Positions 1 to 10,283 of a stretch of 64,000 nt of DNA are shown in pieces (positions within the stretch are counted from its first letter, which is position 1; the number at the start of each line of letters is the position of its first letter). The notes beneath the pieces are model-generated. The model was not told the origin of the DNA, ran no database searches, and was given only the letters and a program-made list of their open reading frames with translations. The translations under genes and the position numbers were made by a program. Source of the DNA: Nymphalis io (Eukaryota > Arthropoda > Insecta > Lepidoptera > Nymphalidae); contig NC_065894.1 of the NCBI RefSeq assembly GCF_905147045.1, positions 9,461,501 through 9,525,500 of the forward strand. The letters are read 5' to 3'.

Positions 1-78
1 ATGTGTTATGGGCGTTGGTGACCACTTATCATCAGGTGGCCCATATGCTCGTCCGCCTTCCTATTCTATAAAAAAAAG
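1..78 (+). repeat. SINE family B, 3' end fragment (cut by window edge)
   Basis: This is the 3' third of a repeat that recurs about 14 times in the window. It shows the signature CAGGTGGCCCATATGCTCGT, then CCGCCTTCCTATTCTATA and an A-rich tail. The element is in sense orientation and its 5' part lies outside the window. Family B has no clear tRNA-like head, so it may be a SINE or a LINE 3' end; I use the label B only to group copies. Confidence 0.85.
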
Positions 79-1204
79 AGTAAGACCTACTTCGGTAGAC
101 GCCAGCGACAACAACGAGAGAAACTCGGGTGACAGGTATGATCAGTGTCTTTATCTTCATTTATGGAAGAATGCTAGTCAAAACATTGGGACATAACTTC
201 AACAATTATCGAACTATATCAGCATTCGCAGCACTCATTTCGGTGAGTTCTCTAGAAAAATGATTTACTCCAAAAAATTGTTCAAAATAAGTGTAATGTG
301 TCAAGCAGAGGCAACATTCAAACCAATAATTTTCACCGAGACAAATTGTACCACCGATACTTCAGTTTCAGGTCAGTCTCATCCTACTCTCTCTAACTCC
401 TCCGATACAGATATATCAATATATACATATATAAATGTCAAATAGAAAGAAATAGAGTATAAAAATTGTACGACGTATATTGGATTTGCATATTAAATAT
501 TCTTTAAAAATTATTTCGGAATACAAAAGATTTAATAAATGCGTATTAGTTTTTATTTTTTGTCATTACCATATTTTGTTGGTTTTGATTTAAAATTGTT
601 TTAATTTATGATATTGTGTAGACATACATAGATGTGAAATTATCATTTCGAGCTTTTGTTGTGTTCCTGCTAACACATGAAGCTTTTATCATAATATCAT
701 TATTATGTTATGGGTGGTTTAGAATCGGATATCAAAATTATTTATGTAAATTATCTATTTAATGCAAACATTTGTATGATAAATATGCTAAATATGTGTT
801 ATATGTTTCTGTGCTGCTGAAATAACAATATAATTTCTACTTATAACTTTTGTAAATAATATCAAGAATGGATGCCGTTTTATGAAATAACAGAAAGCAT
901 AGACAAAATTAATCTTCATTATTATTCATATTTATATGCAATTTGTGTTGAACATTTTTATATAATTATGGAATTAACTTGTCACTAGTAATGAAACTTT
1001 TAAAAATAATAAGATATTTAAATCTACCGTCTTAGAAATAAATAATTAACAAATTAAATAATTCTATATTCAAAATAATATTGTACTGATTCTATTGTAC
1101 TGATTCGATGAAATAATTATAATAATAATTGATATATGAAGTGATTATGTCTACGCTGAATTATCCATTACAATCGTAATTAATATTTAATAGCATGTGT
1201 ATAA
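79..1204. other. AT-rich non-coding stretch
   Basis: No convincing gene. At about 95-135 a short GC-richer piece (reading DASDNNERNSGDR) ends in CAG|GTATGA, which would be an acceptable splice donor, so a mini-exon is possible. The acceptor is weak and the phase (2) does not match the candidate terminal exon at 2575, so I do not call it. The rest is AT-rich. Confidence 0.4.
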
Positions 1205-1405
1205 TGTCGATGTTCGCGGCAGATGGCCCGGAATCGCGATGACTAGAGCGCCCCGGCGGCACCCCCTCGCGACACTAACGCCGCCATGTGCCTAACATTG
1301 TACGCCAGGTCTGCCGTCTTGATATAGGAATGCTATTTAACCCACCCCCTTCCACTGACCCCACACCCCCCACCCACACCGTCACGACAGAGTGACGTGC
1401 GATAG
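1205..1405. other. GC-rich block with C-rich tract
   Basis: An abrupt GC-rich island in AT-rich surroundings. Positions 1205-1320 are rich in CpG (CGCCCCGGCGGCACC) and 1343-1380 is a C-rich, G-poor tract. Only short open frames cross it, for example an ATG at 1206 that stops within 12 codons. It could be a promoter, an untranslated exon or the end of a coding exon belonging to the gene that seems to terminate at 2687. No splice site decides between these. Confidence 0.35.
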
Positions 1406-2570
1406 TTGAAATAATCCAATGAATTAGACTGTTTTTTTTTATATATCATAACATAGTACTAGTTTTAAGTATAAATTTGTATATAGTTTGCTTGAATGCA
1501 AAAATAATCTCACTATATTGGATGCGTTTAAATTGAAAATAATTGGTAATTTCTGTGTTTGCAACTTTTTCAATTCATCAGAAATTCACCAAAGATTGCA
1601 TAAGATTTACCAATTTTTACTGGCGGACATTCATTACTATCATTTGTTGAAAACACAGAAGTTTTCAATTGTTTTGAGGATAACACAGATAAAAACTATA
1701 CATTTTTCATAGACATTGTAATGTATATAGAAAATACACAAACATTTTTTGGAGAAAAAAAATGTAAAGGAGGTAATAACATTAGAGTCAATTCGTATTC
1801 AATACTGTTGCCATCACCGCTGTCACTCTTCTAATTGGTTTCGATTCTTTGGCATGTCTTCATCCATTGTATTGTAGTGCATGGCTTTTTGTAGTATCTT
1901 CGATATCTGCATTAAAAAAAAAATACCGAAGTGTATGGGCACTTTTTTTTAAAGATAATTTGTATGATTAACACTATATGCAAGGATTTGTGATTCCTCC
2001 CTATTGCAAGATCAATGTAGTGCAATTTTTGTTTTTTAATTAATGATTGTTACATAAATGTCAAAATTTTATTGCAGATACCGATTAATGGTTTTTTGTT
2101 CTAACATATAATGTTTATTTATTTATTATTTTATTTTGATAACGTACATAAAAATTTATTCTTGTGATAAATATTTTAATACTGTCTCATATGATTTAGG
2201 CATTATAAGTAGCTCTGGGATTAGGTACCTCATGAATGAGTTAGATTACCCCATAGATAACTGCCAGCCCCCCCCCCCCACTATATCAAAATTAGCTAGA
2301 ATTTAAGTTGAAGTTGAAATCGTTGAAAACTTTTAAATAAACATGTTTTATAGATAAACAGTTAACATACGAGCCTTTCAAGTATTGTGATGTATATAAA
2401 TTAAACTACGAATGGAAATATCTAAAGCACTTAAATATTATAGTACAAGCCGTGTATCTGTTTACATAATTTCGGTTTCTCGTTGACTGTTGTCGAGGGA
2501 CTGTTTACGGTAAGGTTTTGACGATTTCGGCTCGCGTGGTGGTGCGCTGAGGTGTAACGGTCGCGTTCCG
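1406..2570. other. AT-rich non-coding stretch
   Basis: Nothing recognisable as a gene. The open frame at 1488-1712 has AT-driven composition and starts at a non-ATG codon. There is a homopolymer of 12 C at 2268-2279. If 2575 starts a terminal exon, this would be intron. Confidence 0.5.
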
Positions 2571-2574
2571 GCAG

Positions 2575-2687
2575 TGGGCGGCGCGCGGCTGTGGGGCGCC
2601 GAGCGCATGGAGGTGGAGGGCGTGCGGCGCGACGACGACCTGCTGCAGCCCGTGTGCCTGCAGCACAGCCCCGTCGCCATTCATTAG
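2575..2687 (+). CDS. Candidate C-terminal coding exon of a + strand gene (partial)
   Basis: One frame reads through a GC-rich stretch as GARLWGAERMEVEGVRRDDD followed by LLQPVCLQHSPVAIH and a TAG stop at 2685-2687. It looks protein-like, with acidic and basic runs and a third-position GC bias unlike the flanks. The frame is open back to 2514, and CCGGCAG just before 2575 is a possible splice acceptor, though its pyrimidine tract is poor. An alternative start is ATG at 2607. The last 21 codons including the stop (2625-2687) are the first unit of the minisatellite that follows. Several poly(A) signals lie downstream on the same strand. I do not recognise the protein. The alternative is that the whole island is untranslated and the frame is chance. 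Confidence 0.35.
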
Positions 2688-2958
2688 CGGCGCGACCGTG
2701 CCCTGCTGCAGCCGGTGTGCCTGCAGCACAGCCCCGTCGCCATTCATTAGCGGCGCGACCGTGCCCTGCTGCAGCCCGTGTGCCTGCAGCACAGCGCCGT
2801 CGCCATTCATTAGCGGCGCGACCGTGCCCTGCTGCAGCCCGTGTGCCTGCAGCACAGCTCCGTCGCCATTCATTAGCGGCGCGACCGCGCCCTGCTGCGG
2901 CCCGTGCGCCTGCAGCACAAGCTCGTCGCCATTCATTAGCGTCGCGACCGGCCCGTCG
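2625..2958 (+). repeat. 63-bp GC-rich minisatellite, 5 units plus a partial
   Basis: Units begin at 2625, 2688, 2751, 2814 and 2877, with a decayed partial from 2940. Each is exactly 63 bp and ends ATTCATTAG. Units 2 to 4 differ from each other by one or two bases; unit 1 differs around GACGACGAC versus GACCGTGCC; unit 5 is the most diverged. Because 63 is a multiple of 3, long open frames appear on both strands (2431-3003 minus, 2505-2975 minus, 2591-2998 plus, 2698-3090 plus). These are by-products of the repeat. In the candidate coding frame every unit ends with an in-frame TAG. Confidence 0.97.
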
Positions 2959-4018
2959 CCGGCCTCGAGCGCCACTAGCGCCGCGCGCGCCGCAGTGACT
3001 CACAGTGCGCGAGTGACGGCGCTCGCCCCGTGGCGACGCTCTCGGACTGAATCCATATTTATAATTCTATATTTTTATTTAATGCGATAAGTCTGACTGT
3101 AAAGAGACATTGTGGTGACGATTTGTTACGTTGTAACATGTATTGTATTATTTGTTCGTAAACGCTTCACTCGACCGTACTTAGAGGGTTCCGCGGGGCC
3201 GTGGAGGCCCCCCCCCACATCCGGACGCATCAAGGGCATGAAAGCTAGGTTTTTTTATTGTTACGCAATGCATATCAAAGACGCAATATGGTAGAAAATA
3301 AATATTGTACATAAATTTAGGAGACCGAATAATAATGGATACAGACTGCGACTTAAACCGGTTAATATAGTTTAGATACATCTATGCTAGTTAAGCTTTC
3401 GTTCAGTTAATTATCGCAAGCTTTATATTTTTAAAGTGTCGGCAACTGATGACTGAAAATCAAAGGGCCAAACAGAATTTCATTTTATCGATACAACCAA
3501 ATAAAAAAATAGATTAAAAATAATAATAATAATAAAAAAAGTATTTTTTGACTGCACAAATTGACTCGAATCGATTCTCCTGACGTTGAAATCATTTGAA
3601 ACTTTGCCCTCGCATTTCAGAGTTGTTGTATATTGTAAATGTTTTAACTCCAATCTCGAATGCATGAGATTTGAGATTCAGTACATCAATACACGTGTAC
3701 TGTGTTACATATAGGTTATTTTTGACCCATTGGAATATTCAGACGATATGTAAAACAAAGAATAGTGTATAGGTAATTCTATAAAAAAAAAACACAAAAT
3801 GTACTTGTAGGTTACGGGAATGTTCATCATATATAAAGAAAATTTTTTTGGGTATTTCAAATAGGAGTTAATAAATTAAACTGACTTGTTCAACCTTTTT
3901 GGATTTGAATCTACAATAGATTAACCTCATTGCAACAGACTGGTCGTAACTTTGTAACGGAGATATTTTGTATAGCATACACTGAATCACTGCCTTATTG
4001 TGCCGGAACTTTTATGGA

Positions 4019-4461
4019 TAAGGCCCGCTACTCACTTGCTTTTTTTGCGTCCATGATTGTGTGTCGTGAAACGTGACTTATGTAAGTTGTACCTTGTAGT
4101 ACAAATGTATTGCACATATTATTTGTATAATATTGTATACTGTAATGTTATAAGAGAATACTGGGACTCTTTGGTACAAAATGGAGTTTGATATTCTATA
4201 GTGTCTATATTGTATGTAATAAAGAGGCAAAGAGGTTGTATATTAGATTTTGCTTGTATAGCAATAAAATATCGACTTTGCATAATTTTGACGGGATCCT
4301 GTGGATAGTCGATTAGGGTCTAACGAGTAGCTTTTTTATACTCTGTTATAGACACAGAAATACCATAGAGGATAATTTAATACGGATATATTAACGGTCA
4401 CAGCTGTCCTGGGTTGCGGGTACGAGCGTCGGTTAAAAAGTTGCGTCAGTAGCGGGCCTTA
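4019..4461. mobile_element. MITE with 12-bp terminal inverted repeats and TA duplication (Tc1/mariner-like)
   Basis: The left end is TA followed by AGGCCCGCTACT at 4021-4032. The right end is AGTAGCGGGCCT at 4448-4459 followed by TA at 4460-4461. The inverted match is perfect over these 12 bases and continues with gaps into AC..GC..TTTTT on both sides. The body is 439 bp with no open reading frame, so it is non-autonomous. The TA direct duplication is the Tc1/mariner hallmark. The inverted match extended through the TA is 14 bp. Confidence 0.75.
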
Positions 4462-5150
4462 GAATTAGCGACTTTACCCTGAACACATGTGATTTAGCAA
4501 ATTATATTTTTTTCAATTGTGTATAGTTCGTGAACCGACTGATGTTAGACGTTCAGGGTGAAGCGGCTAACGATGACATTGCAACTGATAGCAGATTTTT
4601 TTGTGCTGCAGAATGTTGCCGTGATTTTTTATATAAAAAAACAACTCCCCACACCCCGAAAACTTATTTTAAAATAACAATGTTTGTATGGTACAATTAT
4701 TTTCGTACATGAAGCATGAAAGTATTTTATTATATGATTTCTAGCTCTGTAAGCGCTGCGACTGTTTTCCAACTGTTATTTTGTTCATTTAATTGTAGAT
4801 TTGAATCTATTTCTAATCTCTGGTCTGAAATATAAATTTTTCGAATATCTGTATAATATTTACTGTATTAATAATACTTTTTTGCTTCATGAGGTTATAG
4901 GATTGTTAGAAATAAGAAATAGGTATGGGAAAACAGTTTTGTTTGATTATAGGAAAGTAACAAATTATTATGCTGACGGGTCTCCGAGATTACTCAAGTG
5001 TTCTTAAGTTCTTTGTAATATAAACGATAATGTTAAATGTTCTTCATAATTCAAATGTAACGATATTATGAGAATATTTTTTTTAATTAATATTATAATA
5101 ATTGTAAATCGATTGTACACGAATATTTTGTGATATTGCTCTATGTCGTT

Positions 5151-5223
5151 CAGACTGACTCATTACAGCATGGGAAGTGTCGCGTACCGAAGCGAATATA
5201 ATACATAGGAATGAGTCAGTCTG
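5151..5223. other. Inverted repeat with 14-bp perfect arms
   Basis: CAGACTGACTCATT at 5151-5164 is the exact reverse complement of 5210-5223, with a 45-nt spacer. Each arm contains TGACTCA/TGAGTCA, the AP-1 consensus. It lies in the putative 3' UTR, so it may form an RNA hairpin. It is too short for a normal MITE and no target duplication is seen. Confidence 0.8.
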
Positions 5224-5600
5224 GACAGCTATCGTACCAATGCCTTAAAGGGGACCCGTCGTACCAATGTTATTTTTCACAACGGAGCCTGATAAAGTGA
5301 TAAATTGATACAAAAATAATAAAAACACCAACCTATTCGTAAAGTTCTAACTTTACCATTACTCAAGGATGGCCCTAGGTCTAGGCGTTTGCTTGAGTAT
5401 GTTATATACTGTACTATTTATTTGTATTGACATGTTGGACGAGTGACAGCTGCGCGAGGAGCTAAATGTTTATTTCCTATCGAATTGTCAGTTCGCAGGC
5501 ACTGTAACAATAAAAGGATAGAGCTTTATGTCACTAAGTTTTGTATTTTAAATCAATAAACGATAGCAATGATTTTCTTTTTGTTTTTCTTTCGATAACC

Positions 5601-6479
5601 CTGATGTTTTATGAAATATACTGCGGATGTTTGTTTGTCATATTATTATTTTTGATTTTTTCTGTCAACTTTAAAATTGCTTCCAAAAATCTTTTTAATT
5701 GATAGGGAATTCTTGGACTTGAGTAAGCAGCAATGAGATCAATTGATTTATAGAAAATTGTTATGTTTTAACTTACATAGTGTTTCGTGCCATAAACAGT
5801 GAAAAGCTTTCGATAAATATTATGGCAACTTGTTAATGATTTTCATATGTACTACGTTCATGAGATATCACAACAATTAAAAGAAAAGAACTTGAGAAAT
5901 TTAATATGAGTACCAATATAACTTAGAAATCGCTATTGTTGATTGCTGTAATATAATATATGAAAACTTAAAGATTAACGAAACCGGATATTTACAATGC
6001 AGCAAAGAAGAGGGGTAGAAAAAAATTGTTAAGCTACGAGCAAGAGGAAGACAATTATATTTATGGGTGTCTTTGGGTGTGAGGCACATTTGTAGTTTTT
6101 ATTGGAATTTCAAAAAATTTTTATACAATACTTATACATTTAAAAAGTTTTATTATTAAACATTTTTCTTTAATAAACGAGACTAATGTAGCATCTCTAT
6201 AGCCAAATTACACATTGATTGCCGAATTCGTTTGTACAAAAGACTATACTATGTAAGGACCATATAGAAACAATATTTTTTTAAAAATGAATTGCGTAGG
6301 TAGGTTCTTTAATAATTTGGCGTTTGACAATTGGAACAAGGTCATGGCTGCTGCAAGTAATTTTCGAAATCTTAAATATTATTTAGAATTGTCTTAAATA
6401 TGTGGCATTACCTATATTTAAGAGACTAGTATACAGTAGTAAGTATACACTTAATTAGTATTCGCCCGCCTGATAGGGA
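5601..6479. other. AT-rich stretch, nothing seen
   Basis: No gene, repeat or RNA recognised. The short minus open frame at 5901-6089 has no coding character. Confidence 0.5.
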
Positions 6480-6810
6480 GGGGGGAATACTAGTTATTGT
6501 CAGGTGTTAGGAATAATAAGAAGCCTAGGAGTTAAAACGCGAGAATCGACCAATGATCGTGGGGCAAGCACCATTGAATTTTCATGTGCTGATATATGAG
6601 TTTTTATAATTCATCTCGTGCTTGACGGAGAAGGAAAACATTGTGAGGAAACCTGCATGTGTCCAATTTCATTGAAATTCTGCCACATATTTATGCGACA
6701 TGTTGCCAACCCGCATTCGATCAGCGTGTTGAAATTAGCTCCAAACCTTCTCCTCATCAAAGGAGAGGAGGCCTTAGTCTAAGTAACAGCCTGTGAATGT
6801 TCCACTGCTG
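6480..6810 (+). repeat. SINE family A, old copy with inverted 3' end
   Basis: The copy is sense-oriented. A degraded tRNA-like head is followed by the family body (GCAAGCACCATTGAATTTTC, GGAAACCTGCATGTGTCC, CCGCATTCGATCAGCGTG, GGAGAGGAGGCCTTAG). The last 28 bases (6783-6810, GTAACAGCCTGTGAATG...) are the reverse complement of the normal family end, in place of it. No clear target duplication was found. Confidence 0.85.
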
Positions 6811-6827
6811 TGTACTTACTTTTGCTT

Positions 6828-6897
6828 ACTAGTCGCTTAGTCGTGAAAGCTTAAACAGACAGAGAGCTACTTTCGCATTTATAATATTAGTAGACTT
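6828..6897 (-). repeat. Family G repeat end fragment
   Basis: Read on the minus strand it gives TCTACTAATATTATAAATGC then GAAAGTAGCTCTCTGTCTG. This is a terminal sequence repeated in sense at 8410 and degraded at 49378. It is a common kind of lepidopteran dispersed-repeat end; the class is not asserted. Confidence 0.7.
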
Positions 6898-7533
6898 AAT
6901 TAAATATGAATATGCAACATATTAATTTGCTTTTTTGAAACAGGCGGCAAATTTCAACCCGTACATTGATTGGCCTCGAGACTAAAATTCAGATTTAAAC
7001 TTGGACCCCAACTTTAACATATTCTTTAATTGACAAAAGAATTCTTAAGAGATTATGTTTGGCGAGATACTGTTATGTTAAGTGAGTTAGATTACTGACA
7101 GAATAGTTTACGTTTATGTCATTTGTTGTAGCAAAAACAAGCATAAGAGCAAAATAATAATAATTTTAATATTATGCCATCTTTATTAAATACTACACTA
7201 GACAACGAGTATGTGGACGTCTAATGAGTCGCATAATATTGTGAAGTTGTTATGATTATCATGTTTACTTGGAGTAAGGAAATTATTAGAGCATCTTTGC
7301 TCAAAAGACTGTTTTCCTTTCGATATATTAATGTCGAATGTACTGCAGCTGCAGGATTTGACTGAAATATCAGGAAATTGGCAGGTATCGTAGTCAAAAG
7401 ATATTTCGGATTTTACAACTTGATTCAAGTCTCAAGGTCCATAAAAAGAACAGATAACAAAACGTTTCTGCAATGGTACGAATAAGGTCCCTAACAATGG
7501 CTTTACCTATAAGTATTTAACCCCTTCCATCAT
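6898..7533. other. AT-rich stretch, nothing seen
   Basis: No gene or repeat recognised. The 76-codon minus open frame at 7198-7428 has no recognisable motif and no homologous-looking domain. Confidence 0.5.
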
Positions 7534-7619
7534 CAACAGCCAATCATTGTCCACTGCTGAATATAGGCCTCTCCCAAGGTGCGCCAAAGCTCCCTGTCCT
7601 CCGCCTTCCGCATCCAGTA
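7534..7619 (-). mobile_element. RTE-type retrotransposon 3' end fragment
   Basis: The reverse complement matches the last 86 or so bases of the RTE copy at 33.2-34.9 kb almost base for base (for example CCAAGGTGCGCCAAAGCTCC, then CCTGTCCTCCGCCTTCCG). It covers the codons for the C-terminal motif ending WTTIGC. The short tail is TGATG rather than the seven TTGA repeats of the longer copy. Extreme 5' truncation is usual for LINEs. Confidence 0.85.
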
Positions 7620-8409
7620 TGGCAGACCCTCCTCAATGTTAGTTGCGCCCAAGAAACACCTTCCATACGGGAACATTTTTTCGATGTCGCCGTCTCGACT
7701 GTGTAGGTTAGTTTCTAGTTTTTCGGGTCAGTTCTGTAGTAAGAACTGCTTGTTATTACATTTTTTAAATATATATAACCAAAAGTAGGTGTAATCCCTA
7801 TTTACAATTTTTACAGCTTATGTATATTAAAGAATAATATGTACAAGTAGTATTTAAAAGCTTATTTATTCATATTCCTTACATGTTTTTATACTAAAAT
7901 AATTCAGAAACTTGCAACACTGTTCGGACCACCGTATCATATATATGTAAAGTATTTTTTTTTACTTTCATAGAGGGTATTGTGTCCTGGCTCATATCGA
8001 CGGATGGTATCGGACGTTTTTTTTAAACGGAAAAATAGACGCACCATGTGGTTAGTGGTTTCAGGTTGCACTTTATATTATGCCATGAAATGGGTTAAAG
8101 AAACACAGTACGCAACAGTACCGACGTTACGGTATTTCGAGTTGCTTGCTCTATAACCTTGCAATGTTTTTAATGGGCTAGCGAAGGGAAGCCTTTTAGT
8201 TTTAGTGGTATGATTAGAAATGACGTGCATCCAAATTATGCCATATAAGATGAGAACTTGTTTTAGATGTTCGTCGACAGGCTCCCACGAATGCCGAATA
8301 ATAATTTACAACATGTAAGAAAGCAAGGTTTTCCATTGTACGATTGTCATACTAGCGCCTAGAGCTTAATTAGGTTATTATAGCATTTTTCCAAATAAGT
8401 AAACGAAGT
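7620..8409. other. AT-rich stretch, nothing seen
   Basis: No gene, RNA or repeat recognised. Confidence 0.5.
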
Positions 8410-8570
8410 TTGTATCTATACTAATAAGCGAAAGTAACTCTGTCTGTCCGTTATGCTTCCACACGCTGAACCGCTGAAATGAATTTGATGAAATTTTGTA
8501 TGAAGCAAGCTTGAACTCCAAGAAAGGACATAGGCTGGTTTTTATACCTAACAACTACCTTATATTTATA
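8410..8570 (+). repeat. Family G repeat, sense copy
   Basis: It begins ACTAATAAGCGAAAGTAACT then CTGTCTGTCCGTTATGC and continues with GAAGCAAGCTTGAACTCCAA and GGACATAGGCTGG. These are typical of a very abundant lepidopteran dispersed repeat. It abuts a family C SINE at 8583. Confidence 0.7.
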
Positions 8571-8582
8571 AATAATAAATTC

Positions 8583-8908
8583 CTCTAGACCGATTTCGGC
8601 CACGGCGGCCAATCTCAAGAGAAATTGGTCAACTGTGCAGGAGATATTAAAGTGCACAAGTGCAAACACAGGTGCACTCCCTATTCCCTAGTTCTCATAA
8701 TCCGAAGGGACGGCAATCCGATACGACTGGAAGGAGTTCAGGCGCAGGACCAACTGATTTATGTACTCTACGAGGCACGGGAGTGTACACACTTCCAACT
8801 TACAGACTGGGCTGCTACTGAGAATTTTCTGACAGAAAAACCCAATAACTTTTTACTGGATCAATCTGTGAATTGAATCCTAGACCTCCGGGTCTGCGGC
8901 CTTACATA
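8583..8908 (-). repeat. SINE family C, antisense copy
   Basis: It is the reverse complement of the well-preserved copy at 61527-61883. Shared landmarks are CCGATTTCGGCCACGGCGGC, GTGCAGGAGATATTA and CGGGTCTGCGGCCTTACAT. It is cut within the tRNA-like head (the A-box side is lost), consistent with 5' truncation. The 83-codon open frame across it (8625-8876) is not a gene. Confidence 0.85.
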
Positions 8909-8920
8909 CCTTACATACCG

Positions 8921-9497
8921 CCATCAAAAACAAAATATTTCTGTCTTTTTATTACAATATAGGTAATTTGAGCGTGACTGTGCATAATACATATGTATTT
9001 GTATTACCTACTTATAAAAACATAATATGTATGTATCTATATAAATAAGTCATCGCGCAGTTTGATAAATATTTTAGTTATGGGTTTATAAACAAATAAA
9101 TTTGACAGATCGCTAACTAAAAAATATAATATGCTTCCGTTAAAAACTTGTATTGATTTGACAAGTTCCATTAATTTTTTTTTCGAAAAATTTAGATTTA
9201 TTCCGCTAAAACGATAAACTAAAATCACATACTATTTGTATTTTATGACGCATTATAAAGTGTGTAACCGTTAGAATACCTATTTCATGCGAAAATATTT
9301 TAGAACGAATATAAATCCTAATATATATACATATATAGCACAGATTTGTTTAAACGTGGTGAACGTCTTATTATGCTACGGCATGTGTATATTATAAAGA
9401 AATGTTAAAAAATATATTTATTACTATTGTAATATATTATGAAGATATTCGTAAGCAAATAATTTATAATTTCGTTCGTCTTATAATAACTCCGATA
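8921..9497. other. AT-rich stretch upstream of the tRNA gene
   Basis: No gene recognised. The segment 9484-9494 (TAATAACTCCG) just before the tRNA is mirrored by CGGAGTTCTTA at 9590-9600 just after it, giving a short imperfect inverted repeat around the tRNA gene. Confidence 0.5.
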
Positions 9498-9569
9498 GCC
9501 GTGATCGTCTAGTGGTTAGGACCCTACGTTGTGGCCGTAGTAACCCAGGTTCGAATCCTGGTCACGGCA
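9498..9569 (+). tRNA. tRNA-His (anticodon GTG)
   Basis: It folds as a full cloverleaf. The acceptor stem is GCCGTGA (9498-9504) with TCACGGC (9562-9568) and discriminator A at 9569. The D stem is 9507-9510/9519-9522. The anticodon stem is CTACG (9524-9528) with CGTAG (9536-9540), loop TTGTGGC, anticodon GTG at 9531-9533. The T stem is CCAGG/CCTGG around TTCGAAT. Internal promoter boxes are TCGTCTAGTGG (A, from 9505) and GGTTCGAATCC (B). There is no intron. All stems pair, so the gene is probably functional; it decodes CAC and, by wobble, CAT. The extra G at position -1 typical of tRNA-His is added after transcription in eukaryotes, and the base at 9497 is A, as expected. Confidence 0.98.
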
Positions 9570-9600
9570 GTGAAACGTCACTGTTACGGCGGAGTTCTTA

Positions 9601-9611
9601 TTTTTTTTTTT
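9601..9611 (+). terminator. RNA polymerase III terminator of tRNA-His
   Basis: A run of 11 T starts 32 bases after the tRNA 3' end. Pol III stops in runs of four or more T on the non-template strand, and no earlier run of four lies between the tRNA and this tract. Confidence 0.85.
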
Positions 9612-10194
9612 AAATCCTATAATTTGTTTTTATTTACTTCAATTATTTCTTTTTTTTAAGTATAAGCAGAAACAAAAATAAATAAATATGATAAGCATTT
9701 ATTTAATAAATTATATTAATAGTAATAAGTAAAACAGATTTCCTGTCAATATATAATTATTATTTTTTTAAAGGTTATTTTTATATTTATAAAAAAATAT
9801 TTTTTGCAGCGCCATCTATGTTACGAATGGGAACCACGTTGATAAGTTCTATCTAACAGGCTTTTAAATAACGGAAAATGACAACTTCACGGTAAAGTTA
9901 TTATTGTAAGTGTGCGGGTAGATGGCTCTAGTGGTATTTGTTTTGGTTCAACCACGCACCGCAGCTGTTCGCTATCATAGAAATCTGTGAGAGAAAAGGA
10001 GTGGTGATTAGGTTGTCTTTGCCAAAAAAATATGTTTTATAAATGGTCCTAGATCATTTTGACACCTGTGCTTCTAGTATTTGATTTATGAAGTTATTAG
10101 CTGTGTTGTGTATTGTTGGCAATGTGAGAAAACAGTGTTAAATGGTATAATTAACGATGTTAACTTTGGTTATGACGTTTACTACGTTTCTCGC
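9612..10194. other. Possible promoter and 5' UTR region
   Basis: AT-rich to about 9810, then less so. Positions 9940-10020 carry a GC-richer run (CACGCACCGCAGCTGTTCGC) followed by GAGAGAAAAGGAGTGG. With the open frame ending in a strong donor at 10283, this could be a transcription start region. No TATA box or initiator can be assigned with certainty. Confidence 0.3.
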
Positions 10195-10283
10195 ATGTGT
10201 GCGTGTGTATTCATCGTGACAGCATTGCCGTTGATTGTTGAAGCGAATCTTGTAACGGGAGATTTGTTAGGAAGCTTGTTTGG
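10195..10283 (+). CDS. Candidate signal-peptide-like first exon, or 5' UTR exon
   Basis: ATG at 10195 opens MCACVFIVTALPLIVEANLV, which resembles a signal peptide with a plausible cleavage after VEA, and continues TGDLLGSLFG. The sequence then reads GG|GTAAGTT, with GT at 10284-10285, close to the ideal donor. Unspliced, the frame stops at once (TAA at 10285-10287). The ATG context is weak (C at -3). Short upstream frames exist, one starting MKLLAVLCIVG. Alternatively this is the untranslated first exon of the gene whose open frame starts at 11638. Joining it in phase to the nearest acceptor (TTTTCAATGTCAG, ending 11453) gives an immediate stop, which favours the UTR reading if that acceptor is used. 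Confidence 0.25.

Larger units (their letters stand above)
2959..5600 (+). other. Probable long 3' untranslated region with clustered poly(A) signals
   Basis: No open frame of interest. AATAAA occurs at 3297-3302, 4218-4223, 4263-4268, 5509-5514 and 5555-5560. The last is followed by a T-rich run (TTTTCTTTTTGTTTTTC), the classic arrangement for a + strand poly(A) site. This fits a terminal exon starting near 2575. A MITE (4019-4461) sits inside and supplies two of the signals. C-rich patches occur near 3208. The UTR reading is inference; it may be plain intergenic DNA. Confidence 0.4.

Noticed and set aside
2431..3090. Four long open frames on both strands over the GC-rich repeat
   Set aside because: They exist because a 63-bp unit keeps every frame open. 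Only the short + frame ending at 2685 has a non-repeat protein-like part.
9811..9930. Possible small MITE with GCCATCTA / TAGATGGC ends
   Set aside because: Only 8 bp of inverted match and no target duplication; not enough to call.
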